A stretch of 7,026 bases of DNA from Candidatus Melainabacteria bacterium (GCA_014380105.1 JACMKL010000580.1:1-7026), one strand, 5' to 3'; positions 1-6,396 are shown, counted from the first letter of the stretch. The notes: generated from the sequence alone by a model not told the origin. Program-made: numbers and translations.

Positions 1-39
1 GAAATCAAGGTTATCGCTAGGCTCCGCGAGACCGAGTAA
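1..39 (+). CDS. Possible 3' end of an upstream gene (partial)
   Basis: Reading from base 1 gives 12 codons (EIKVIARLRETE) and then a TAA stop at 37-39. The stretch is charged and helix-like, which would suit the C-terminus of a small soluble protein. It is too short to assign to any family, and nothing but the open frame and plausible composition supports it. The gene, if real, lies almost wholly outside the window. Confidence 0.2.
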   Translation, partial: EIKVIARLRETE

Positions 40-300
40 AGCAATGGTATTGCTGAGAACCCTTCTTATGAAACGTTATGCTCGGGTTCTTTGAAGAACC
101 GTTCTAATCGGCTCGTCAACGGAAGGTCATCCTTAGGAACTCTCCGAAATCGAATAAGTCTAGGTCGAAAAACGTAAATCCAGAGCGGACAATTTTCCGG
201 TTCGGAAAATAAATCTGCAACGCGTGATGGCGCGCTGCAGTGGTGGCAAGTGCGCTTAAAAATCCCGTCTCTGGCATTCTCAGATCTCTCCCATTCCTAT
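40..300. other. Gene-free region with several hairpins
   Basis: I see no convincing coding frame on either strand here. Three inverted repeats stand out. GGTTCTT-tg-AAGAACC is at 85-100, and its left arm can also pair with AGAACCC at 56-62. ATTTTCCG-gtt-CGGAAAAT is at 192-210. CTGCAACGCG-tgatgg-CGCGCTGCAG is at 215-240, with one mismatch. None is followed by a T tract on the plus strand, so they do not look like ordinary intrinsic terminators. They could be remnants of the end of an upstream transcription unit, protein-binding sites, or RNA structure in a leader. Confidence 0.45.
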
Positions 301-301
301 C

Positions 302-323
302 TTACAAAACTTGCGATTTGTAA
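302..323. promoter_or_regulatory. Operator-like palindrome 1 upstream of the NmrA/SDR operon
   Basis: TTACAAA-N8-TTTGTAA forms a perfect dyad, extended by one more pair (C301/G324) to 8-bp arms. A second copy with the same arms and the same 8-bp spacer lies at 341-362. Repetition just before a start codon marks it as a binding site for a dimeric regulator, of TetR, MarR or HxlR type. HxlR regulators often control NmrA/quinone-reductase genes, but that link is inference. A weak promoter candidate, TTGCGA at 311-316 and TAAGAT at 336-341 with 19-bp spacing, would be covered by the two sites. Confidence 0.65.
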
Positions 324-340
324 GCTCGGTGGTGGTAAGA

Positions 341-362
341 TTACAAATAACAAATTTTGTAA
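341..362. promoter_or_regulatory. Operator-like palindrome 2 upstream of the NmrA/SDR operon
   Basis: This is the second copy of TTACAAA-N8-TTTGTAA, with the centre 39 bp from that of the first copy and 25 bp before the NmrA start codon. The spacers differ (acttgcga in copy 1, taacaaat here) while the arms are identical. That pattern points to selection for protein contact with the arms. Position between promoter and start favours repression. The regulator gene is not next to the operon in this window; the LysR gene downstream is convergent and has its own divergent target. Confidence 0.65.
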
Positions 363-387
363 CTTGCAAAACTAGCCGGAGAGACCA

Positions 388-1290
388 ATGATCGTCGTGA
401 CGACTCCTACGGGCAAAATAGGCAGACAGGTACTTAATATGCTGCTGGAAGCAAAGGCGGACGTGCGGGTGATTGTGCGCTCCGCGGCCAAGCTGTCGCC
501 AGAGCTGCGCGACCAGGTCGATGTTATCGAAGGTTCTCATGGCGACCTAGAGACAATCGATAAAGCGCTTCAAGGCGCCGAGGCTTTATTCTGGCTGCCT
601 CCACCGAACCCGAAAGCTGAATCGCTCGAATCGGCTTACCGGGGCTTTGCGCGCCCTGCTGCCCAGGCAATTGAGAAGCACGGCGTCAAACATGTCGTCT
701 CAGTTTCGGCTCTTGGGCGTGGACTACCTATCGCCGCGCATGCTGGTCTCGTCACCGCCTCGCACGAAATGGACGACGAGTTAGCCGCCTCCGGCGCGGC
801 TTTTCGCGCACTAACCATGCCTTCGTTTATGGACAATCTGCTTTGGCAGGTTCAATCTATAAAGACCACGCATCTTCTGCGCTCGACGATAGATCCGAAT
901 TTGCAATTGCCTACGTGCGCTACTTGCGACATAGCCGAGCGTGCCACTGAGCTATTATGCGAACGCAATTGGATTGGTCGTGCCGACTCGCCGGTTCTTG
1001 GCCCTGCCGACCTTTCATTCGATTGGATGGCAGCTACGATGTCCGAAGTTTTGGGTCTGCCCGTGCGCTACGAACAAGTATCGCTCGATTCTCATCGCGT
1101 AGCTTTGCAGGAGCAAGGTATGTCACCGGCTATGGTGCAGGGCATCGTGGACATGATGGCAGCTAAAAACAAAGGTTTGGATAGCGCGGAGCCGCGCAAC
1201 GAGCAAAGCTCTTCAAGAACAACATTTCGCCAATGGTGCGAAACTCAATTGAAACCGGCTGTAGAAAATGCCTCAGGAGGCAACAAATGA
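388..1290 (+). CDS. NmrA-family NAD(P)-binding protein (atypical SDR)
   Basis: This is a 300-residue cytoplasmic Rossmann-fold protein of the NmrA/atypical SDR type. Members bind NAD(P)H and act either as quinone or NADPH-dependent reductases or as redox sensors. The N-terminal nucleotide loop reads TTPTGKIG (residues 5-12), a variant of GATGxxG, and Arg31 after the second strand suits NADP binding. An SVSALGRG segment follows the fourth strand. The classical YxxxK pair is not evident, as is usual in NmrA proteins, and the length is normal for the family. The ATG at 388 is supported by GGAGAG at 378-383. The stop overlaps the next start as ATGA, so the two genes are probably co-translated. 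The gene looks more GC-rich than the monooxygenase and methyltransferase genes downstream. Substrate cannot be told from sequence. Confidence 0.85.
   Translation: MIVVTTPTGKIGRQVLNMLLEAKADVRVIVRSAAKLSPELRDQVDVIEGSHGDLETIDKALQGAEALFWLPPPNPKAESLESAYRGFARPAAQAIEKHGVKHVVSVSALGRGLPIAAHAGLVTASHEMDDELAASGAAFRALTMPSFMDNLLWQVQSIKTTHLLRSTIDPNLQLPTCATCDIAERATELLCERNWIGRADSPVLGPADLSFDWMAATMSEVLGLPVRYEQVSLDSHRVALQEQGMSPAMVQGIVDMMAAKNKGLDSAEPRNEQSSSRTTFRQWCETQLKPAVENASGGNK
1275..1289 (+). promoter_or_regulatory. Shine-Dalgarno site fixing the SDR start
   Basis: AGGAGG at 1275-1280 sits 6 bases before ATG 1287. The site lies inside the last codons of the NmrA gene, and the start overlaps its stop as ATGA. 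This decides the start at 1287 rather than an in-frame ATG at 1233, which would add 18 residues lacking any SDR character and has no such site. Confidence 0.9.
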
Positions 1291-2057
1291 AAATCTCTAA
1301 CAATACAATTCTCATCACCGGTGGTACGAGTGGTATCGGTCGTGGTTTGGCGGAAGCTTTGCACAAACGCAATAACAAAGTGATCGTTGCGGGTCGTCGC
1401 AAAGCCTTAATCGATGAAATTACAAAAGCCAATCCAGGGATAGAAGGTTTGGTGCTCGATGTGTCCGATGCAGGCAAAATAGCGGAGTTTGTAGCAACGG
1501 TTAAAGAAAAATATCCAGGCTTAAATGTTTTGGTGAACAATGCGGGCATTGCCAGGATGGAAGACTGGAAAGGTGACAAAGTAGATCTGGCTCAAGTGCA
1601 AGACATGATTTCCACTAACATCACTGCCGTCATCAATTTGACAGCCGCTTTCGTGCCGTTTCTCAAGAATAAGGAAGGCGCCACTCTCATCACCACGACT
1701 TCCGGTCTGGCATTCGTGCCCATGGCCGCAGCGCCTACATATAGCGCCACAAAAGCATTCTTGCATTCGTGGTTGCAAGGGGTGCGCCATCAATTGCGCG
1801 ACTCGGGTATTGAGGTTTTGGAACTGGCACCACCTTACGTTCAGACCGAATTAGGCGGTGAAGCGCAGAAGAAAGATCCGAAGGCATTGCCTCTTGATGA
1901 ATACATCAAAGCAGTAGTGCAGATCATCGAGTCAGGCAAAACCCCTGATGGCGAGATAATTGAAGAGCGCGCGAAATTTCTTCGTGATGCCGAACGTAAT
2001 GGTTCTTACGAAAAAGTGTTTGCCGACGTCAACGCCATGGAGTTTGCGACCGTATAA
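1287..2057 (+). CDS. Classical SDR oxidoreductase, DltE-like
   Basis: This is a 256-residue short-chain dehydrogenase/reductase with every classical landmark: TGGTSGIG at residues 11-18 (cofactor loop), Arg37-Arg38 after the second strand (favouring NADP), the DV pair at 58-59, NNAG at 84-87, and the catalytic set Asn111, Ser139, Tyr152 and Lys156 in YSATK. The overall pattern resembles the DltE-like group of SDRs. That name comes from a D-alanylation operon and does not establish function here; no dlt genes are present. It should catalyse NADP-dependent interconversion of a carbonyl and an alcohol, substrate unknown. It is the second gene of a two-gene operon with the NmrA protein, under the paired operators at 302-362, and is followed by a strong terminator. 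The pairing suggests joint handling of a reactive carbonyl or quinone, which is inference. Confidence 0.9.
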   Translation: MKISNNTILITGGTSGIGRGLAEALHKRNNKVIVAGRRKALIDEITKANPGIEGLVLDVSDAGKIAEFVATVKEKYPGLNVLVNNAGIARMEDWKGDKVDLAQVQDMISTNITAVINLTAAFVPFLKNKEGATLITTTSGLAFVPMAAAPTYSATKAFLHSWLQGVRHQLRDSGIEVLELAPPYVQTELGGEAQKKDPKALPLDEYIKAVVQIIESGKTPDGEIIEERAKFLRDAERNGSYEKVFADVNAMEFATV

Positions 2058-2075
2058 AAGACGCATTGATCAAAC

Positions 2076-2118
2076 GAGAAACCGGGTTCGAAAATTCCAA
2101 CCCGGTTTCTCCATTTTT
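2076..2118 (+). terminator. Rho-independent terminator of the NmrA/SDR operon
   Basis: A perfect 13-bp stem (GAGAAACCGGGTT at 2076-2088 with AACCCGGTTTCTC at 2099-2111) encloses a 10-base loop and is followed by CATTTTT. It begins 18 bases after the SDR stop. On the minus strand the stem is followed only by a short GTTTGATC, so termination of the convergent LysR transcript here would be weaker. Confidence 0.9.
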
Positions 2119-2175
2119 GTCGTTAAGAGAGAGCAGGCAAATTTTTCTGGCACCACTGCCGGTGCACTCTGAAGT

Positions 2176-3033
2176 TTATTCAATAAGCGAAACTAAATCG
2201 CGAACAGCAACATTATCGTCGAGCCAGACAAGCTCGTAGGTCACAAAATACTCAGGCTGGTTTGGTCGCAAAACTACTCCAGGATATTTCAATTCAGGGA
2301 CGATTGGCGCATTGCCGATGCCTAAGCCAGCAGAAACGACAGCAAGAAGAGCGTCGATCGTCAAAACATCAATTGACACTTTAGGCTCAAAACCTAAGGC
2401 TTTCGTCATTTTATAAAAAGTCTCGTAGATGATCGGTAGTGATTCGCGCGCAGGAAGAATAATCTGTTCGTTCCGTAGATCAAGTAGAGAGATTGATTTC
2501 TTGCGCGCAAGTTTGTGGTCGGCGGGCACTACGAACGACATTGGAACCTTGGCCAACTGCTTCCGGAACAATCCAGTCGGTATTGATGCCTCCCAGGCTA
2601 CTGCTACATCTATTTCACCGTTGGCTAATTGTTTTCCGAGAGTGCTCTCTTCGGAGTGATGAAATACAATGCGCGTTTCTGGATGTTTATCTTTGAATCG
2701 CCGTATGAGCTGGCCCACTGCTGGCTGTACCGAACCAATCATTAGACCGACTCGCAAAGTATCTATGCCACCTGCTACGCCACTCCTTGCGGCTCTGAAC
2801 GCCTCGTCTGCACTTTGAAACATCATTCGCGCAGGCTGCAGAAATCCTTGCCCTGCCGGTGTCAGGCGAATTGAGCGTGAGGTGCGATCAAATAACTCCC
2901 TGCCGACTTGGCGTTCGAGCGCTGATAGGACTCGACTAATTGCAGGTTGGCTAACACCCAGCTGTTGAGCGGCTCGGCCGAAATGTAGAGTGTCTGCCAA
3001 TACCAGGAAGGTCTGAATTTGATTTAGATTCAC
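2176..3033 (-). CDS. LysR-type transcriptional regulator
   Basis: This 285-residue protein has the standard LysR layout. An N-terminal winged helix-turn-helix covers about residues 1-60, including FGRAAQQLGVSQPAISR and the LERQVGRELFDR segment. A linker helix follows, then a periplasmic-binding-protein-like effector domain from about residue 90 to the end, with typical phrases such as GEIDVAVAW and a SAGLGIGNAP loop. The start is a GTG at 3033-3031, chosen because MNLNQIQTFLVLAD is the usual LysR opening; no strong Shine-Dalgarno precedes it. It is divergent from the TetX-like monooxygenase with a 93-bp gap holding a dyad that overlaps its own start. It therefore probably controls that gene and represses itself. 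The effector is unknown. It is convergent with the SDR operon and probably unrelated to it. Confidence 0.93.
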   Translation of the reverse strand: MNLNQIQTFLVLADTLHFGRAAQQLGVSQPAISRVLSALERQVGRELFDRTSRSIRLTPAGQGFLQPARMMFQSADEAFRAARSGVAGGIDTLRVGLMIGSVQPAVGQLIRRFKDKHPETRIVFHHSEESTLGKQLANGEIDVAVAWEASIPTGLFRKQLAKVPMSFVVPADHKLARKKSISLLDLRNEQIILPARESLPIIYETFYKMTKALGFEPKVSIDVLTIDALLAVVSAGLGIGNAPIVPELKYPGVVLRPNQPEYFVTYELVWLDDNVAVRDLVSLIE

Positions 3034-3091
3034 GATATCACTATATGCATCGAACTATTCCTTGTGCATAACGGTAATGATATCGCATCAT
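3033..3091. promoter_or_regulatory. Divergent control region with nested dyad and LysR box
   Basis: Two inverted repeats are nested: CGATATCA (3033-3040) with TGATATCG (3078-3085), and TATGCA (3044-3049) with TGCATA (3065-3070). Their centres lie about 2 bp apart, near 3057-3059. The right side also contains ATGAT-atcgc-ATCAT (3077-3091), which includes a T-N11-A core (T3078, A3090) of the kind LysR proteins bind. The left outer arm touches the LysR start codon, which fits autorepression. I see no convincing -35/-10 pair for either direction. Confidence 0.6.
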
Positions 3092-3126
3092 GATTACAGT
3101 TTCGCAGCAAACTAGAGGAAATTTTT

Positions 3127-4269
3127 ATGATGACATGTGACGAACTTAGAACAGCAGGTACGGTAGCTGTGGTCGGAGCTGGACCGGCAGGGGCAACGCT
3201 TGCAAGACTTCTTCAAAAGAAAGGCTTTACCGTGAAAGTATTTGAGCGTGATGCGTCGCCGTCAGCGCGTCCGCAAGGCGGCAGCCTCGATCTGCGTAAA
3301 TCCGCCGGTCAGCTAGCAGTTGACGAAGCTGGACTGACCAAAACTTTTGAAAGGTTTTCCAGAATCGAAGCCAAAGAATTTAAGATGCTCGATTCGAACG
3401 GAAATCCCCATCCCGTTGGCGACGGCGGCACTCACGAAGATGCTGGTCCAGAAATTGACCGCGGTGATTTGAGACAGTTATTACTCGACTCGCTGTCCGA
3501 AGACACAGTCACCTGGGGGCAGAACGTGAAGAGTGTTTCTTCTTCAGAAAACGGAAAATGGAAGCTTGAATTCAATGATCAATCTTCATTTGAAGCCGAT
3601 CTTGTTGTTGGTGCCGATGGTGTCAATTCAAAAGTTAGACCGCTGATTACTTCGATAAGACCGCGCTATATAGGCATGACGATGGTTGCAGCAGTTTTGA
3701 AAAAGGAACTATGGCGCAACTCAGAACTTTCCGAAATTCTTGGAGAAGGCTCTGTGATGTTTGCCGACAATAATCAAACGATTTTTGTTCAACGTTGTTC
3801 AAAAGATTTGATTCTTCTGTACTACTCAATGGTTGTTGAAGAAGACTGGCCTAAATCAGAGGGCTTCGGCATAAAGGATACCGATTCAGTCATGAAAGCA
3901 GTTAAGCATGCTTATAAAGACTGGTCTCCCAGTCTGGTTGAAATGCTGACACAAGTTGATGGCAAGCTTCATCGTTGGCCACTTTCGGTCATGCCAGCTG
4001 ACTACACATGGGAAACACAAAATGGCCTGACTATGGTCGGCGATTCCTCGCACGTCATGCCTCCTTTCACCGGTAAAGGTGTAAACCTAGCTATGCTCGA
4101 TTCCCTTGAACTAGCGAAAAGTCTAACTGCCGATATGACGTTAAATGTTGACGCTGCCTTGCAAAATTTTGAGAAGCGTATGCAGCTAAGGACTCTTAAG
4201 GAAACTGGAGAGTGTCTTATGGTTGGCAAAAGTATCTACGGGATACATGTCGATTTTAGTCGGCCGTAA
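3127..4269 (+). CDS. TetX-like FAD-dependent monooxygenase
   Basis: This 380-residue class A flavoprotein monooxygenase should hydroxylate an aromatic or polyketide-like substrate using FAD, NAD(P)H and oxygen. Visible motifs in order: GAGPAG at residues 17-22 and FERD at 39-42 (FAD ADP site), GGSLDL at 51-56, EIDRGDLR at 109-116, the DG motif GADGVNSKVR at 162-171, and the GD motif GDSSHVMPPF at 305-314 followed by GKGVN. Order, spacing and local wording follow TetX closely. In TetX the substrate is held by Gln192, Arg213 and His234; the matching stretch here (about residues 200-240) looks different, so tetracycline activity should not be assumed. AGAGGAA at 3114-3120 supports the ATG at 3127 (a second ATG follows directly). 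It is divergent from the LysR gene, its probable regulator, and was once followed by a DUF3237 gene. Confidence 0.88.
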   Translation: MMTCDELRTAGTVAVVGAGPAGATLARLLQKKGFTVKVFERDASPSARPQGGSLDLRKSAGQLAVDEAGLTKTFERFSRIEAKEFKMLDSNGNPHPVGDGGTHEDAGPEIDRGDLRQLLLDSLSEDTVTWGQNVKSVSSSENGKWKLEFNDQSSFEADLVVGADGVNSKVRPLITSIRPRYIGMTMVAAVLKKELWRNSELSEILGEGSVMFADNNQTIFVQRCSKDLILLYYSMVVEEDWPKSEGFGIKDTDSVMKAVKHAYKDWSPSLVEMLTQVDGKLHRWPLSVMPADYTWETQNGLTMVGDSSHVMPPFTGKGVNLAMLDSLELAKSLTADMTLNVDAALQNFEKRMQLRTLKETGECLMVGKSIYGIHVDFSRP

Positions 4270-4295
4270 GTCGGAAACAGTTAGAGGAAACGATA

Positions 4296-4513
4296 ATGCT
4301 TATTTTAGACAAACCAGTTGCCACTGCCAACGACACCATACAAGTAATCGATGCGCTCTATTCACCCTAAGGGTCTCCTGCGGCTCCCTACGGGAATCTG
4401 GCGTTGGTCCGTATAGAATTCGCCAATACTACGAAATAACAGGCGGAGAGGTCCATGGGCAACGTCTCAAAGGAAAATTAGTGGGAACCGGAAGCGACTG
4501 GATGCTTGCAGGA
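4296..4513 (+). pseudogene. Broken DUF3237-family gene
   Basis: An ATG at 4296 has a good ribosome site (AGAGGAAA, 4283-4290) but its frame stops after 24 codons at 4368-4370. The reading then resumes in another frame from about 4355 as ALFTLRVSCGSLRESG and, further on, YYEITGGEVHGQRLKG and GSDWML. That is the recognisable N-terminal half of a DUF3237 domain (LFTLRV, ITGG, G.RLKG, G.DW). Joining the two parts needs a single-base frameshift near 4350-4358. Similarity ends at about 4513, so the second half of the domain is missing, and the frame simply runs on antisense to the methyltransferase. The gene lies 26 bases after the monooxygenase stop and was probably its operon partner. DUF3237 proteins are small soluble proteins of unknown function. 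Sequencing error could explain the frameshift but not the missing C-terminus. Confidence 0.65.
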
Positions 4514-4519
4514 CAATAT

Positions 4520-5278
4520 TTACTCAGCTTTTCGCCCCCAAACGCAGAAAGCCATATCAGTTACGTAAGTGGTGTTTGCCGAGGTCATTTCCTCAGCCAA
4601 ACGACTTTCTAGCGTGTCAATATCGATTTCTTCCTCCGTGGCAACGTTATGCTCCAAAAAGCGCGGCAACATGGCTCTGGCAATATTAGCCAAGGGGTGA
4701 GAAAAAGAGGGTGTGATTACAATTCCTTGAGCGCGAATATTCTCAACTTTCAATTCGGCATCGCTAATCAAAGTCCATAAGTCAAAGCCTAAGTGTGGGT
4801 TTCCGCCTTCACGTCGAACCGTTTCCCACATCCAACGGTGAAGACGGTCGTGCAGAGGAAAAGCAGCCGTCCGCCCAGGAGTCATAGTTGCATCATGCTC
4901 CTGAAAAGCAAAGCGCCCTCCCGGCACCAACATATTCGCAAGCGCTGAAATCGTTTCTGCCGGTTTCGGCAAATACATGAGAACCCTCCGACCAACAATT
5001 GCGTCGAATGTACCAAGGGTCTTCGGGATTGATGAAAGATCGATTGCTTCAAAAGCAATATTTGATATTTGCTCTTCTTTAGCCCTTTCGCGGGCAATTT
5101 CCAAAATTGATTCATTACTGTCCACACCGACTATTTGCGCCTTATCGCTCAACAGCTTCGACAAAAGAAATGAAACATCACCTAAACCGCATCCGATATC
5201 GAGAACGCGCAAATCACCGCCAATACCAGCCTCGACAAACATTCGTTCTGTCATTTCATTTGCCGGATTAATCATCAT
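4520..5278 (-). CDS. Class I SAM-dependent methyltransferase
   Basis: This 252-residue protein has the Rossmann methyltransferase fold. Motif I is VLDIGCGLG at residues 25-33, the acidic end of strand two is Asp53 in GVDSNE, the post-motif II segment includes AIDLSSIP, and strand four and its helix read FDAIVGRRVLMYLPKP before a VPGGRFAFQEHD segment. The C-terminal half forms the substrate cap and the protein ends CVWGRKAE, a common ending in this group, so it appears complete. It would transfer a methyl group from S-adenosylmethionine to a small molecule; the acceptor is unknown. The start is ATG 5278 or the adjacent ATG 5275; no clear Shine-Dalgarno is present. It converges on the broken DUF3237 gene, its stop lying 7 bases from the end of that gene's similarity. 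A small dyad 48 bases upstream may control it. Confidence 0.88.
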   Translation of the reverse strand: MMINPANEMTERMFVEAGIGGDLRVLDIGCGLGDVSFLLSKLLSDKAQIVGVDSNESILEIARERAKEEQISNIAFEAIDLSSIPKTLGTFDAIVGRRVLMYLPKPAETISALANMLVPGGRFAFQEHDATMTPGRTAAFPLHDRLHRWMWETVRREGGNPHLGFDLWTLISDAELKVENIRAQGIVITPSFSHPLANIARAMLPRFLEHNVATEEEIDIDTLESRLAEEMTSANTTYVTDMAFCVWGRKAE

Positions 5279-5325
5279 TTTTAGCCGTTTAGTTACAGGA
5301 TATCTGAGCTTGTTCTAGGTTTTGT

Positions 5326-5342
5326 TAATCGTAAGACGATTA
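5326..5342. promoter_or_regulatory. Small dyad upstream of the methyltransferase
   Basis: TAATCGT-aag-ACGATTA is a perfect 7-bp inverted repeat, 48 bases before the methyltransferase start on the minus strand. There is no T tract on either side, so a protein-binding site is more likely than a terminator. The assignment rests only on symmetry and position. Confidence 0.35.
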
Positions 5343-5363
5343 GCCATTGGAGAGCCCTACCAA

Positions 5364-5633
5364 TCAATTTGGCTTTATAGCAAAAACCGATTGCTCCATT
5401 GGGAACTTGCCATACACAACGTCCGCACCTATATCTTCTTCAAATTTACTCAACGAAATCGACAGGTCCTCCTGTCCAGTGAGTAATCACTTTGCACCTG
5501 TCACGGCTAACACGCTCCTTTTTTCCAAAGGAGCTTCCGGAATTGTAATAGCATATCCTATGCTTCGAAGACCCGAAGTGCCTCCCTGAGCGGTTATATG
5601 GGACCGCTCCATGATCAAACAATTTTGCTTTAT
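5364..5633 (-). pseudogene. Degenerate coding remnant, family unknown
   Basis: The 420 bases between the methyltransferase and the next SDR contain no intact gene. One minus-strand frame looks protein-like: it is open from 5633, has a possible ATG at 5612, is broken by a TGA at 5489-5487, and ends at TGA 5366-5364. Readable pieces are GYAITIPEAPLEKRSVL before the break and FEEDIGADVVYGKFPMEQS and FAIKPN after it. Another in-frame TGA at 5636-5634 separates it from a further open piece towards 5700. A different minus frame (5637-5446) is open across the first break, so a frameshift is also possible. I do not recognise the family. Neighbouring genes use normal Trp and TGA stop codons, so recoding is unlikely. 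No good ribosome site precedes it. Two overlapping short unrelated frames remain an alternative. Confidence 0.3.
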
Positions 5634-5698
5634 TCATGTCACAACTTTCACGGGATCAAATCCATCAGTCCGTAAAGCTGGAGGATAAGGGTATTTAT

Positions 5699-6355
5699 CT
5701 AACGCCCTTGAAACATGATTTCGGGAGCGAAGGACTCAGGCGACTGATCGTGAAATTCCACAAACGTATCTGCAATTTTGTCTGGATCAAAAGGCCCGCC
5801 AGCTTCGACTGTCCCGCAAATTGTGACTGTCCCAGCATGTATTCCGAGAGGCTTCAGTTCTTGATGAAGGCAGTTGGAAAGTGCTCTAAGTCCAGCTTTG
5901 CCGATGGAAAGTGCTGTCAAGTCGCTGAGTGGATATAGTGCAAAACCTCCGCCGGTAAAAACTATTGTGCCTTTACCGGCCTGCTTCATAGCTGGGATGA
6001 CAGCTTGAGACGCGATTAACGCACTTGTTACATTTACGACGAATGACTCTTCCAGGGCCTTTGCTTGCAAATCCGTAGGTTTTCCTGGAGCAGCACTATA
6101 TGCGTTAAAAACTAAAATTTCAGGGCTACCATGTTGTTTAGCAACCGATGACATTGCATTCAGCAATGATTCAGAGTCCGAGACATCTACTGTCCAGGTG
6201 GAGACGTTTGCTTCACCGAGCTGATTCTTCATAGCTGTTAATTTCTCGGCACTGCGCGCCATCAATGCTATGGAGTAACCCTTATCCAAAAATTTCTTGG
6301 CAACCGAATGCCCTACGCCAGGCCCGGCGCCCACTAAAACACAGACTTTCGACAT
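5699..6355 (-). CDS. Atypical SDR protein lacking the catalytic Ser and Tyr
   Basis: This 218-residue Rossmann-fold protein has the SDR architecture. The cofactor loop is VGAGPGVG (residues 8-15), Arg34 after strand two suggests NADP, DVSD is at 57-60 and Asn108 matches the structural catalytic Asn. The usual NNAG is replaced by NAYS (84-87). Where the catalytic Ser is expected the protein reads FTGGGFA, and where YxxxK is expected it reads LSIGK, so Leu149 replaces Tyr and only Lys153 remains. The C-terminus resembles SDR relatives that share an LSxGK motif, so it looks full length and is a family trait, not local damage. It may bind NADP without classical dehydrogenase chemistry, or use other residues. 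ATG 6355 is fixed by AGGAG (minus strand, 6361-6365). A large palindrome lies 42 bases upstream. Confidence 0.82.
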   Translation of the reverse strand: MSKVCVLVGAGPGVGHSVAKKFLDKGYSIALMARSAEKLTAMKNQLGEANVSTWTVDVSDSESLLNAMSSVAKQHGSPEILVFNAYSAAPGKPTDLQAKALEESFVVNVTSALIASQAVIPAMKQAGKGTIVFTGGGFALYPLSDLTALSIGKAGLRALSNCLHQELKPLGIHAGTVTICGTVEAGGPFDPDKIADTFVEFHDQSPESFAPEIMFQGR

Positions 6356-6396
6356 TTTTTCTCCTAGTTACGACACGTACAATTTAAGTGTTAGCT

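Noticed and set aside
1233..1286. Upstream ATG extending the classical SDR by 18 residues
   Set aside because: The extra residues are the NmrA C-terminus in another frame, whereas AGGAGG lies directly before ATG 1287.
388..2057. DltE-like similarity as evidence for a D-alanylation operon
   Set aside because: None of the dlt partner genes is nearby; the resemblance only places the protein among classical SDRs.
2081..2104. GGGTTCGAAAATTCC resembles a tRNA T-arm
   Set aside because: It is the loop side of the perfect terminator hairpin at 2076-2111; no acceptor, D or anticodon arms are present around it.
2150..2165. GCACC-actgcc-GGTGC hairpin as the LysR terminator
   Set aside because: The stem is only 5 bp and on the minus strand it is followed by an A tract, not a T tract.
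4223..4612. 129-residue plus-strand open frame as an intact gene
   Set aside because: Its first part overlaps the monooxygenase out of frame and its last part is antisense to the methyltransferase; only the middle (about 4355-4513) has family character, as a DUF3237 fragment.
5347..5589. Plus-strand open frame of 80 codons
   Set aside because: It starts with TTG without a ribosome site and lies codon-aligned antisense to the minus-strand remnant, which reads more like protein.
5364..5633. TGA as a recoded sense codon in the minus-strand remnant
   Set aside because: Other genes in the window use TGG for Trp and TGA as a true stop (for example the NmrA gene), and no selenocysteine context is evident.
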